Positions 23,078-34,150 of a stretch of DNA of 64,000 bases are shown in pieces (positions within the stretch are counted from its first letter, which is position 1; each line of letters starts with the position of its first letter). Location: positions 6,198,001 through 6,262,000 of the forward strand of contig CM049310.1 of the NCBI GenBank assembly GCA_026874595.1, given 5' to 3'. A model generated the notes under the pieces. It ran no database searches. It had not been told where the DNA came from and was given only the letters and a program-made list of their open reading frames with translations. This stretch comes from Sipunculus nudus (taxonomy: Eukaryota > Annelida > Sipuncula > Golfingiida > Sipunculidae). Made by a program: the position numbers and the translations under genes.

Positions 23078-25273
23078 TCAGACGAACCAGTTCATAATGC
23101 AAGCAAGGACTGCGCCAACCCAGGCAACCCTGACCCCCAGAACGGTCGCTCCGTTGCATTTATCTCCTTTGCAACAGTGTGTGCTCGTCTTATATTTGCC
23201 ATGCTTTGTTTCATCCTGCACACAGTGTGCAGAGCAAGATCTCATGACTTGAGTTAGGCCTTTTAGGGTGGTCTTCATTTTCTATAAAAAGAAAATTTGA
23301 AATTACAGTCGTGTTACTCCCTATGACTTCAGTTATATATATAAATATATATATGTATATATATAAATTATAAATATTTTCTATTTAATTCTTTTCATCA
23401 TCTTAGAAAACTGAATTAAAATATTCATGTATATTAAATTCGTTTAAATAAAAAAATGATTTTTAACTGTTCATACTTTCAGCATCGCACTAAATGAAAA
23501 GAATATATCTGTTTCTTTTATATTCCATATGGTCTCCTTAGTTGCGGAGTAAAATTTAAATCGGTGCAACACCCAAAAAAATAGGGACAGATATGAATTT
23601 TATTAAAGGGTGGCAGTAAGTCTGTTTTCAAATTAGTTGCTTAGTTGGCAGTGCAACCCGTAGACTTTGCCTTAGTATTCTATCTTTTGTAGTTTATTAA
23701 ACGTACATGTGTATGTGTTAAAATGTTTTGATATTGATAAATAGGACAAGAGAAGTTTCTCATATCGCGAATTAATTTTTTTTCAATTGAACAATTTTCT
23801 TCTTTGTACTATAAAATACTTTGACGTTTCATACGCAATTACAGCTTAAGCCTGACGCCCGAGCCACATATTCACCGTGTACTTTCCTTTCACGGTATCT
23901 CAAGGATAATTACGGTGCCTCGTATCAACCGTGGCGGTGCTACGGTCACCCACACGTGCAGAAGTTTTAGACTGCTTATACAACTTAGATAGCAATTTTC
24001 CAAAATCGGTATTCGTTGGTTTGCCGCCGGACTCGATAAGGACGCCAATGGTTCCCAGCAATGTGATACACCGTTTCTATAAACCGTAAATATGTGACTG
24101 CAGATGTGTCACAAACTTAAATATTCAAATTTCTTTGAATTAATTTCATTTTTTTACTTTAACACCACTGAAGTTTTTTAATGGTCTTATTTAGGACTGG
24201 GTAATGTCGTATTGCAATAAATTGTGATATGTGGAAGCGCACTGCGATACGAATTTTATTGAATTAAATTTATAGGAATGTATAGCCTGTCATTAATCCC
24301 AATCAATTTAGAATTCTAACTCTAACAGGAACATAATTATTCTGTAAAAGAACTATATTACGCATGTTTAACAAAATCTTAAAAATTTCGATATTTGACA
24401 TATGTATTGTGATATATACGCAATATGTGAATCACCGTATCGCGATATACCGCTATATATAAAAATATCGCGCAGCCCTATAGTATTATTACTTACAATC
24501 ATTTTTTTATTCAGTTTTTTTTTAATATCATATTTACATTTATTTGAACATTATCTATCATTAAAGAAACAATAATCTCACTCACTGCACATTCTCCAGC
24601 ACACTCGGTCAGCGGGACTCCCTCGGGCTTAAACGGGTCGCGGCAGCTGCTCGTGAGAGTTGAAATACACGAGTAACATTTCATCGACTGCACTGAAAAT
24701 ATAACAGGTTTGTATATATCAAATCTAAATATCAAATCTTACAATGCATTTATATAAAAAGATGATGAACAATGGAACCGACATATGCATATACATGCAT
24801 GTATATCCACTGGTTTTTGGTCATTTTGTAGTTGTATTTGTGTTTGTATAACAGAGTAAGTAACTGTATTGTACCTTGAAACCTCTGTATCTGCATGTAA
24901 AATACGAAATAATAAATAATTTGAATATTTAATTGATAAAATAATCACAATCACAACTGAATCTTATAGGGTTAAAATGATTTAAGTACGTTTCTTTATA
25001 TTTGCATGTGTATCTATCATTTTCCTGTCACCTCAACTCTGTCATCCTTATTTATCATTTAAATACAATATAAAGAAATGCGTGTGAACATATTTCCTTT
25101 TGAACAAATAAAATGCATTTTAATATATATAAAGAAATAATGTATTCAAATATAAAACAATAATACATAAATATTCCTCATGATAAAATACATTGCGTTT
25201 AAAAAATGAATGAAAACGTACCTGATACAGCAGCCATACAAAGTACAAGTCCAAGTACAACCAGGAACTTCAT
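23078..25273 (-). CDS. Ly6/uPAR-domain GPI-anchored protein, gene 1 (three exons, 120 aa)
   Basis: CDS exons on the minus strand: 25273-25222 (52 nt), 24692-24586 (107 nt), 23281-23078 (204 nt). All splice sites are GT-AG (donors TCAG/gtacgt and TGCA/gtgagt; acceptors attttcag and ctttttatag), with intron phases 1 and 0. The product starts with a signal peptide (MKFLVVLGLVLCMAAVS) and continues KCYSC...CRDPFKPEG...C...C. Exon 3 adds C...C...CC..DKCN and a hydrophobic C-terminal tail ending NWFV. Ten cysteines in the order C-x2-C, C, C-x3-C, C-x3-C, CC-x4-C match the three-finger LU fold with its closing CC-DxCN motif. The C-x-DPF segment is typical of Quiver/Sleepless-type invertebrate Ly6 proteins. 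The tail after CNGA is a GPI-anchor signal, so the protein should sit on the outer cell surface; known relatives modulate ion channels or receptors, but the target here is unknown. The short open frames at 23078-23278 and 24511-24735 are exons read with intron sequence attached. Paralogous to the gene at 60586-63385. Confidence 0.9.
24192..24481. mobile_element. miniature inverted-repeat element in intron 2 of Ly6 gene 1
   Basis: The left end TAGGACTGGGTAATGTCGTA and the right end, read on the other strand, TAGGGCTGCGCGATATTTTT, form terminal inverted repeats. The interior is full of CGATAT/ATATCG palindromes. The style (TAGGGCTGGGCGAT) is that of hAT-related MITEs known in animals. No clear 8-bp duplication is visible. 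The GC-richer block at 23845-24080 in the same intron is probably another old repeat. Confidence 0.55.
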
Positions 25274-25325
25274 CTTCTTCAGCAAGTGGTCCTGCTACGT
25301 CTGCAGGGAAAGCAAAGGCGCCCAA

Positions 25326-25375
25326 CTATATAGCCAAAGTCACGTGGTTATACTCTTGCCCAAGGCGCATGCTCA
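25326..25375 (-). promoter_or_regulatory. core promoter of Ly6 gene 1
   Basis: Read on the minus strand: TGAGCATGCGC (25375-25365), 18 bp, CACGTG E-box within CACGTGACT (25346-25341), 7 bp, then the TATA element CTATATAG (25333-25326), about 53 bp upstream of the ATG. The same three elements in the same order lie before the paralogue at 60493-60544. Function is inferred from position and conservation. Confidence 0.65.
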
Positions 25376-25379
25376 CCTC

Positions 25380-28250
25380 TCCAATATAACACGGGTCTCT
25401 GTTTGCATCGTACATACTACTGCAATCAAATTCCAAAACGAAAGTGCTACTGACAAGTGGTACAATGAAAACGTGTCAGTTGTTCTATGTTTAGTATAGA
25501 GGACTGACTTCTAGGACGTAATGAATAACAAGCAGGGTAAAAGGTTAAATATCTATATAACTATTACACAAAAAAAAGATTGCTTAAACGACGACGAAGA
25601 TAACTGTGAAAATAAGGGGATGTGACCAAGCTCTACTTTGATACCTAATAAAAGTGGTAAAGTATTGCTGTTGTTGTAGCGACGAAGGGGGTTTCAGAAG
25701 GTATGAGGCAGTAGCGGATTAAGGATATTGTTCCCGGGGGGCGGGGGGGGGGGGGCACAAAGGCAAGGAACATTTTTAGCCTCTCTTCGCTCAGCAAATC
25801 TATAAAAGATACACCAAAGATCCAATACAAAAATATCAAGGCCATATGTCCAGTCCCAATTTCTTCTTTGTCACTTTAAATAATGTCACTTTTTGGGGGA
25901 CATCTTAGATTTTTAGTAGACATTTTGTTTTAGCCATTTTATTACCATGGATCAGTGAATTATAAACTAAATTTGATTTTTTTTAACCAACCCCTAGTGT
26001 TCATCCAAAATGTTTTTACAGAGAAATTGTTTACACCGATAACTGACTGAGTTTCAACCTCTTTCATGATAATCTTACAATGTTTATGTTCAAGAACTCT
26101 GAACACCAGACATATATGCCAAGAATGGAGGCTGTGAGCACTTAAATCGCTTGAGGATGAAATCATAGATTGAACATAACAGGGGTTCCGGGGAGTTTTG
26201 TAAATAACGGAGTGCTCGAATGAAACGCATAAATAATATATAGCCATTCAAAAATATGTGTAACATAACAGAAAAAAAATATAAGTCCATGTTTCAAGAA
26301 CTTCAGACACAGTAAACTACGTTGACTATGCAGGCTACAGTTGACTATGGCATATGCCTTATTTCTATCTTATTTAATCTGGGCCTAAGAGTGATTTTTT
26401 TTTTAAATATAGATATTCATGTAGGCCAAGATGCGGTAGAAGCCATTAGTGCAGAGTTTCATTCTGGAATTAAAATAATATTATTATATGGTTATCGACC
26501 CAAGAAACTATGGTTGGGAAAATTCCATATTGGAGGAATACTAGAGAGAAACTTTAACGTTAAAATGAATTTTATCTCAATAGCCTACCAAATACCAAAT
26601 CAGCTATTATTAATACAAATCTTAAACAGAATTTATTTTAGGGAAAAAAGGGAATCGCTTTTTACAGTGTAAAGACGAATTAAGGAGTTTCCAGTCGAAG
26701 AAGGTTGCTTGTCGTTCAGTTGAAAACAAATGCCTGGAAAGGGGGTAACGATGAGAGGAGGAAGAGATCAACTTGAAATGAAATGAGATTAAAAATGCAC
26801 CATATATAGGCTGAACAGATCCCTATAATATGGTGACGTTAGTGCAACATATTTCTCATGTTTATGATATTTTAAGGCCATAATATACTATTGCCATTAT
26901 CATGGGTATAAGCTGGTATTATTATTATTATTATTTATAATCGTATACATGTAATTCTGTATTAAGTTTGTCTGGGGTTTCCATGAATAATAATTTACTG
27001 ACCGCACTTTTGTTTTGCGACCACAGGGATTACAAAAGGAAGCATTGTATATGGCTTTCAGTATGCATGTCAGGTAGGAATTTTGTTACCTTTATACCTC
27101 CATTCTTAACTATACAAAATGGTGGTGGTATGTTTGTGTGTGTGTGGGGGGGGGGGGAGGGGGAATATTTCGCTTAAGACTTACCATAACCATCCATTAT
27201 TAACTTTCATTGACTGGATCGATGCTTGTTCAGGTTGTAAGTTGTTGTGTGTCTTTGTGTATTTTTGTATGAAATGATTATCTGATGTAAAATTAACGAG
27301 TATCGGCATATCACTATAACCATAAAATTATGTAATATTGAGCTTCGTAAAATCAAAACATAATTCAATTAAAATAGATTTAATAATTATCTGAAAGTTA
27401 AAATGGAATGCATGTTAAGGTATCTTTAAGAGTATATTGCACAATGGAATCGTTGTCTCTCATAGAAGAAACACTAATAGATTTAGCGAAAGGGAATAAA
27501 TATAAGCTTTACATTTTTGCTTTATGGCTTGAATGCTGCAATAGGCCTAATTATTATATTAAAATATTATTTTTTTCCTCGATAATATAAGCCTTTAGCT
27601 TTATAATCATGCCAAAATAATGTTTTATTTTTCTGCAATAATGGTGACAGCCACAATTTGTCCCGGAGGTGGTTCCATCTTGAGGTAGAAAAAAAGACTA
27701 ATTTGGTTCTAAAATTACACACATGAGGCGCTACTTTCTCGAAATTTTTACATGCGTATATATGACCCAGTCTCTCACAGCCATATGCTCGAACTTTCAA
27801 AATTTGCGCAGGTAAGTATGAAATACAGCTTTACTTACAATGATAACATAGAATAGAAATAAGGGGCACCCTAACACGTAGAAATATCAATTTAACAGAT
27901 TACAGACTCATGGGGTCATATAAAAATTTCATGTTACAGTGTACGGCTGTATTAATACAAAGCGTATAGCAACATAACTAAACTTTTATGATTTATATTA
28001 AAACGGCAATTGCTTATGAGTGCCCCCTGAATCTCAGTTTAGTAACACCTTTTGTCTTGTCATCATTAAAGTGGTATTAAGTTCAAATTACTGAACGAAT
28101 TATCTTATCATAAAGCCAGGTCAACTGGTAGCTGGTTTCAATGAATGATCACGGGATTATGTTATAGTATATCGGGTGAGACGGACTCATGTTACCTTAG
28201 ACAATAATTTGCAGGTGTCAAAATAGTTTTTTTTGTAAACATGTACGTGA
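25380..28250. other. AT-rich gene-less stretch
   Basis: Nothing coding that I can support. Contains a GGATTAAGG...poly-G block at 25710-25755 that looks like a hAT-type end, an ATT microsatellite (26918-26936), and a poly-G run at 27146-27160. The 116-codon open frame at 26322-26672 has no recognisable domain, no promoter and no splice context; I leave it uncalled. Confidence 0.5.
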
Positions 28251-28571
28251 CAGTATTACGGAGCCCGGGGGACGATATGGTGAAAAATATTTATAAATTC
28301 GTGCGCACGAATTACTTATCCGTGCGCACGAATAACTAATTCGTGGCCACGAATTACCAATCCGTGCGCACGAATTACTAGGTGTGAAAAATACATTTCC
28401 AAGGTGGAAATATATTTATTTCAATAGGATAACAAAGTAGCCGATAAGGCTTATGCAACTGCATGCTCTCCTGCATATAAATTAAAAGAAAGTGAAAAAT
28501 TAACATGAATGTATATATGTATATATAAAAATGATCAGATTGGAAAAGTGCACATATATTCACACACGATA

Positions 28572-28573
<2 letters not shown>

Positions 28574-28620
<47 letters not shown>
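28574..28620. repeat. TA microsatellite
   Basis: (TA)n tract inside the transposon core. Confidence 0.97.
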
Positions 28621-28621
<1 letters not shown>

Positions 28622-28705
28622 GTTAATACAGATTGACATTCCACATACACTGATACTTATACATATATTATAACTGGTAGGCGTAATACAATAAAAATAA
28701 ACGTC

Positions 28706-29240
28706 TCAGTCCATATCGAGCATATCAGTTATATAATAACCATCAGTCTTTACAATTGAAAATAGGTATTGATTTAAGTAACTGGCACCTAGTCGTAACC
28801 GAGTATAGATAATTTCATGTTGACGATGATTGTCGCAATAATAACTGTATATTTTTCGAGAGGCAGGGTTTAAATAGTCACAAACATTTTCCTTAAAGGA
28901 ATCGCTTGAAGTAGACTGAACTATAGGAAACTGTTCCAAAGTTTGCAGGCTATTGAAAGAAAAGAAAAGAAAATTGGAAGGAAAGAAAAGCGAGTCTCTC
29001 CGTGTGAACCTCGGTATCTTTAGCAAATGCGATTTGCGCGGACTGTATAGGGCTGAGCATGAGACAGAGTTTGAGTAAATACATAAGCAGATAATCTGAA
29101 GCTAGTCCTTTAATCATTTCATAAAATGTGGATTGTATAGCCATGGCAGCTCTCTTCTTATTTTTATACTTGACCATTATGGCTCTTTTACCACAGCTCC
29201 AGTGCTGGAAGTCGAGAGCGCTCCAGTACATGTTAAACAT
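28706..29240 (-). pseudogene. possible decayed non-LTR retroelement C-terminal region
   Basis: On the minus strand the translation contains LNPASRKIYSYYCDNHRQ, then EIIYTRLRLGASYLNQYLFS. The pattern (hydrophobic-TRLR-x-G-x3-LN-x-YLF) resembles the segment just upstream of the C-terminal zinc motif of many non-LTR retrotransposons. Upstream frames (MLSPIQSAQ...) are broken against it. No polymerase motifs survive. It sits inside the DNA transposon at 28257-30243, so it is either a nested insertion or captured sequence. Moderate to low certainty. Confidence 0.35.
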
Positions 29241-30243
29241 GCTTTCCGTTGTTTACTCTCCAGCTGGTATGACTGTCTGACAGAACAATTGTTAAATATT
29301 AAAACACCACACTCCAGTACTAAACGTATTAATGATTTGTAAATAAGATCTAAAAATTTTATAGAGAAATGGAATTTTTTATTTTTTTCAAAATTTCCAA
29401 ACGCTTATTGGCTTTCAAACATATCATGTTTATGTGTTCCTGTCAGAGAGCGATTCCCAAATATATTAAGTTCTGTGAAGTTCTTTTCACCTAGTTTATG
29501 TGTAATTTGCAATTCAGCATCATCCCAAATGGCGATTGAGAACTGTAACTGTGGTTACTTTGTGAAGCAAAATAACTGTTAAAAATTTCAGCCTGATCGG
29601 CTTTGTCTATAATAATGTTCCCATTATGCCCAAACGATGATAAGGTTGGTTGTTGTTTTTTTTTTACCAGAGAAAGCCTTACAAATGTCCACCATGCACG
29701 GCAACTGGGTCTGTGAGTTTTATATTTATAGTCTTTAAGTATCGCTTAAAGCCCTTTCTATTTTCAATATACAGAGTTCCGAATTTTCCAAGGTAGGAAG
29801 GCATGGAACTGTCGTAAGGCGCTGGGCTCCATTTTGACAACCGTGTGTGCCCGCGGAAACTGCCAGCCTGTGCCTAGACTGAGTCGATGTGTGCTTGCTT
29901 CTCATTGGCTAGTAATTCGTGCGCACGAATTAATAACTCGAATTAGAAGCCAATGAGCATTGAGCCAGCAACCTAAGAGAGCTGTTCTCATTGGTCACTA
30001 GTTCGTGTGCACGGATTAGTAATTCGTGCACACGAATTAATAAATATTTTTCCACCTTGGAAATATATTTTTCAAACCTAGTATTTCGTGCGCACGGATT
30101 AGTAATTCATGGCCACGAATTAGTAATTTGTGCGCACGGATTAGTAATTCGTGCACACGGATTAGTAATTTGTACGCACGGATTAGTAATTCGTGCGCAC
30201 GAATTAATAAATATTTTTACCTTGTCATTTTCCGAGCTCCTTA

Positions 30244-32247
30244 CAGTATAAATAAAATTTGGTTAATTATTTTATATGAAAGAGGTTATATTTTTTTTTG
30301 GAGAAAATTTTATTTTCCTTTCATCCATGCGCCCCCCCCCCCCCCCGAACTTTTCGATCTAACCAAAAAAATATGGGGAAAAACTCATACTACAACAAGT
30401 CTAAAGAATAGTTACAATATATGTTTATAATGCATTTAAGCGACAACCAGATTTCACGATTACAACCTAAATGTTTTAAAAACTTCTGCATCTGAGCCAC
30501 TACCTCCACCCCACCCCCATCCCCCGTTTTGCTCCTCCGCTCACCCGCTACGCGGCATCGCAAAGTAGCCCCCCCCCCCCATTCTAAATTCCTGTCTCCG
30601 CCCAGGTCATTGCCGAGTGTCTTGCGCACTGCTGCAGTTGGACTTAAAATAATATGCAAAATACCTGAGTATATTTCTGTGTGCATATCAAGTATCAATT
30701 AATGTTTGTCGTTGAATATCGGATAAAATGCGTTTGCACTTGATAAATATTGGTGCGCTATAATCTGTATTGTTATTGACTTTGGACCTTTAACCACGCC
30801 ATGGATATGCACGTTTTTGTTCTTGAACTGTGGGGGACCGTCCTAAGGTAGGTTATTCTCCTTAATTCTCCATGAATCAAGCGATATTTCAAATTATATC
30901 TCGAAGGGACTGTCACGGCGCCATCTGTCGTTAACTACGACTGTGAAGTGTTACTCTAAATCAAAGCCTAGGCCCCTCGCCCCCGTGTTCCTTTTAACCA
31001 GTTTTTGACCTATTTTGTCCCCCCCCCCCCCCCCAAGAGGAGAAAAAACAGTCCAGATAAATGTCTACTGTTTGTTAAACTTTAAGGAAAGATGATATAC
31101 ATTTCTCTACTTAAACAAACATATACCGTCCCCATGCAGTTTCTGCTGCTGAATGGGGAATTACCTTGATTAGATCTGATGTGTGGTTCCTAGGTTTGTA
31201 TGTCTGTATGTCTGTCCATTTAGCGGTCGACATATTGTTTTCGTGAACCGTTTGTCCACCGGTCACGGGCATTCACGCGTTTTTTAACCGAACCATTCCA
31301 GTCAAAGCCTTAATTAAAAAAAAAAGAAAGGATAAATCCATTATAGCCACCGTACAGCAGTCTTGGGCCTCTAGGAACCTGTTTGGTCGAAGCCTTTCCT
31401 TGTTAGTTTATCACTGGAAGAGAAAATTGGACAACAACTTTAGTATAATGATTATATATAATCAGATACACATATGCTTTGATATAAATAACAATTAATA
31501 ACATTTTAATTTGAAATTAAATTATATGTATATTAATAAGATATTTTTATTGGCACTGTTTGTCTTCTTTTGGGTTTTTAGCAACATTTCAAGTACAAAT
31601 CACGTAGGTTTACATGTATAATGGATTTAGCGTACCTTTATCAAGATGGATATGACATGCTTCTATGTACGCATATATGGGTGAAACCCCAATATATATA
31701 TAAAAGTACTGTGTTCCTTTTATTTCAATAAGTTCTTGATCTTACGATAGCTATTAGTCAATATAAAATGCCTGTGTACCATATACAGCTCATGTAAATG
31801 CACGAGTCCACGGATAAAAAATGTGTATATAGTGATGTGTGTCTTGATTGTATTTCAAATGAGGGCGTGATATCACAATTCCTGCAAATTGTTATTAAGT
31901 GACAGTAAATATCCATTCCCTTTATATATGCACGTGATTCTACAAGAATAAGAACTCCATAATGAAATGGTTTATGGACGAACCTTCTGAAGCACATGCA
32001 AACAGACTTTCATATATCAAGTTTTTATAATACATTATTTGAAAAAAAAATGTTTTAGTAAGCAGTTTTTGTTTATGAAAACAGCATATATAAATTGAAC
32101 CGTGCAAGTCTAATATTATCAGCTTTGGAACCATAAATATCAGGAGATTTTTTTGGTGGAGGTAATCACCTCCATTTTTTAATATGCTGTCTAATGTCAA
32201 TCACCATCTGAGTACGTACATGTGTAGTTTTGATTAGGGACGACGCC
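30244..32247. other. gene-less stretch with C-tracts
   Basis: Contains poly-C runs at 30334-30347, 30570-30580 and 31020-31034. ATG at 30801 starts a short frame that ends at a donor-like AAG/gtaggt (30847), but no partner exon is visible. No supported gene. Confidence 0.45.
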
Positions 32248-32809
32248 ATGGTAACACTCGCTATCTACATATCATGTTATTTTGTATCCTCTTGTCACCC
32301 AGGTAAGGCCCGGTGTCCCGGTTGTGTTTTGTATGATCATCCGATGATGATCCACATGGCTAGGTCATAACACAGGGGAACTCGTAAAATTGCTAAGAAA
32401 CTGTCAACACTCCGAGTATATGAGCGATATATCAGTTTAATAAAATTATACTGTTATATCGCTCATACAGTGTGTTGACATTTTTCATCGGACCTTTTTA
32501 TTTTATGTATGTACATGCTTCCATGAACCAGTATTGGGCCTTTTTTGAACAAACTTATAATGAAATTCTGATGTTAAAAGTTATCTTTCGCTGAGAGTTT
32601 GATACTTCAATAAAGTGAAAAAATGCAGATAAAGGGGAGTCGTGTACCTTTATTTTACTTAATTCTCTCCTGATTGCATGTGAAACGGCTCATCTCCCTC
32701 TTTTTCAGCCACCGCAACATTTTTAAAGCAGGAACTGATGGAACACCCCATGACCAATTTTCATACAAAGAATCATGGTGATCAATGCATTAGTTATTCA
32801 GATACTTGA
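32248..32809 (+). CDS. candidate two-exon small secreted peptide gene (51 aa)
   Basis: Exon 1 (32248-32302) starts at GCCATGG, a favourable initiation context, and encodes MVTLAIYISCYFVSSCHP, which reads as a short hydrophobic signal peptide. It ends at a near-ideal donor, CCCAG/gtaaggc, in phase 1. A strong acceptor (tctccctctttttcag) lies at 32693-32708, and in the matching phase gives a 33-codon exon (32709-32809) ending TGA. Spliced product: 51 residues, with the mature part starting about ATATFLKQELMEH and holding one cysteine. No family is recognised. Support is limited to splice-site quality, phase match and the signal-like start. The open frame 32806-33000 just downstream overlaps a dispersed repeat (see 55850-55990). 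The exon pairing could be chance. Confidence 0.3.
32402..32480 (+). ncRNA. 79-nt hairpin, pre-miRNA-like or miniature inverted repeat
   Basis: TGTCAACAC at 32402 pairs with GTGTTGACA ending 32480. After a small internal loop, TATGAGCGATAT (from about 32419) pairs with ATATCGCTCATA (32456-32467), leaving a loop of about 12 nt. The total stem is about 30 bp with few mismatches. Size and shape fit an animal pre-miRNA; a very small inverted-repeat element is the alternative. It lies in the intron of the candidate gene at 32248-32809. Confidence 0.4.
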
Positions 32810-33389
32810 GCTTTTGTATCAAATTGTTGATTATTCTGGGGGGTACTTACGAGACCCATAGCTTGGAGAATACGGGTAACGGAGACCTAATGTCAGGTTT
32901 CCAAGGAGATTTTTCATGGACCTTCCAGGATGTCAAGTTAGAAGATTACAGGTCCAGCGTTTACGATTTGTGCCCTGTTAACGGACGGCTGGACAAATAA
33001 AGGTTTGTGATACAAACAGGGGGATTGTCATGAAATAAACATTATAAAAGATTTCACGATTTTTTATACATAAAAATACCACCGCGTCCGAGTGGCAGAT
33101 ATGATTTTGTGCGCGTGACCTGTTCACCACATCTTAGAATATATTAAGAAAACATACATAATACAAGCTGGTATCTTTTCTGCAAAAATTTTCTATCATT
33201 TTGTTTTCAGTCTTTATGGTCTCTTTTGAATGTCGGCCATTTTGTGTGCTTTCAGTCCATATTGAACGAAGCAGAAGTAATGGCTACTCTTGAAAATCAA
33301 TCATTTTTTTTTACCTAACAGTTTTAAGAGTCATATTACCACAGTTACTGTATTAAAGATTAATTTTCCCCTCCACATGCTGTATTATC

Positions 33390-33890
33390 ATTACTACATA
33401 TTTATATAGCACTCTTTACACAAAAAGAGTGTTTAAAAGTGCTTTACAATGTACATTTTTTATATAATAATAAACATAAAATATAAAGCTAATTATCAAA
33501 ATACAATGATACAATGACTAAACCTTAGGCAGTATATTCTGATTAAACAATAAAAATACAAAGAGATTAAAAAAAAGATTGACAAGACGAGTGAATAAAA
33601 CAACTAGGAATTAAGAACACTAGTAGAGATAAAAAGTTAAAATCATTTAAACAAACATATAAATACTCTTGCGTTCAAATATGAAGCATTGCAGCAAATA
33701 CGTAGGTTCAAAGTGGAGCTTAAAAATAGGTTTTAAGTAATTTCTTGGAACATAAAAGTGTTTATGCATCTGTAATACTGCTAGGACGTTTGATTTTGAA
33801 GTTTGGTGCAGCATAGCTGAAACACCCTTCTCTATAGGTTTTATTCATTTTATTCAATGTTAAGATTTTTCTGACCGAAGTGATTTGACT

Positions 33891-33949
<59 letters not shown>

Positions 33950-34150
33950 CACATTTCTGATATATTTTGGTGACTGACCATTCAATGTGACAGTGACGGG
34001 CTGTTCTTGTGACTATGCGTGCAGCTGTGTTCTGAATTCTTAATAATTTATCAATTTGAAAACTAGGCAAGCCATACAGAAGAAAATTGTAATACTAATA
34101 GAGATATTATAGCCGCCAGCTTGGATTTTGTAGTACAGGTAGTTCATTCC
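33390..34150 (-). pseudogene. CR1/L2-like LINE relic, 3' end of reverse transcriptase
   Basis: Reading the minus strand: FLLYGLPSFQIDKLLRIQNT, then AARIVTRTARHCHI, is the hallmark post-polymerase segment of CR1/L2-type elements (consensus LLYGLP-x-QI-x-L-x-QN-x-AAR-x-V-T). A TA microsatellite (33894-33949) interrupts it. Then EGCFSYAAPNFK and a decayed C-terminus follow, ending in a 3' tail with AAAGCACTTTTAAACACTCT and CTATATAAA near 33397-33450. The upstream portion (34107-34325) is no longer recognisable. Dead copy. Confidence 0.7.
33894..33949. repeat. TA microsatellite
   Basis: (TA)n within the LINE relic. Confidence 0.97.

Larger units (their letters stand above)
28257..30243. mobile_element. 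1.99-kb DNA transposon with 6-bp target duplication and palindromic subterminal arrays
   Basis: Ends are TACGGAGCCCGG at the left and, on the other strand at the right, TAAGGAGCTCGG. CAGTAT directly flanks both (28251-28256 and 30244-30249), a perfect 6-bp target-site duplication. Terminal inverted repeats run inward about 155 bp on the left and 205 bp on the right, through a shared AAAATATTTAT block, an array of 21-bp palindromes (AATTCGTGCGCACGAATTA type; four units left, six right), CTAGG and TTTCCAAGGTGGAAA. The third left unit and its counterpart on the right have a variant GGCC(A) centre, so the two arrays share an order and differ by two inserted units. A second, partial set of the palindromes lies at 29910-30035. 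No intact transposase; a decayed retroelement-like stretch occupies the core. Superfamily not assigned. Confidence 0.85.

Noticed and set aside
30801-30847. Possible first exon (ATGG context, donor AAG/gtaggt)
   Set aside because: No matching downstream exon could be found and the frame is only 15 codons.
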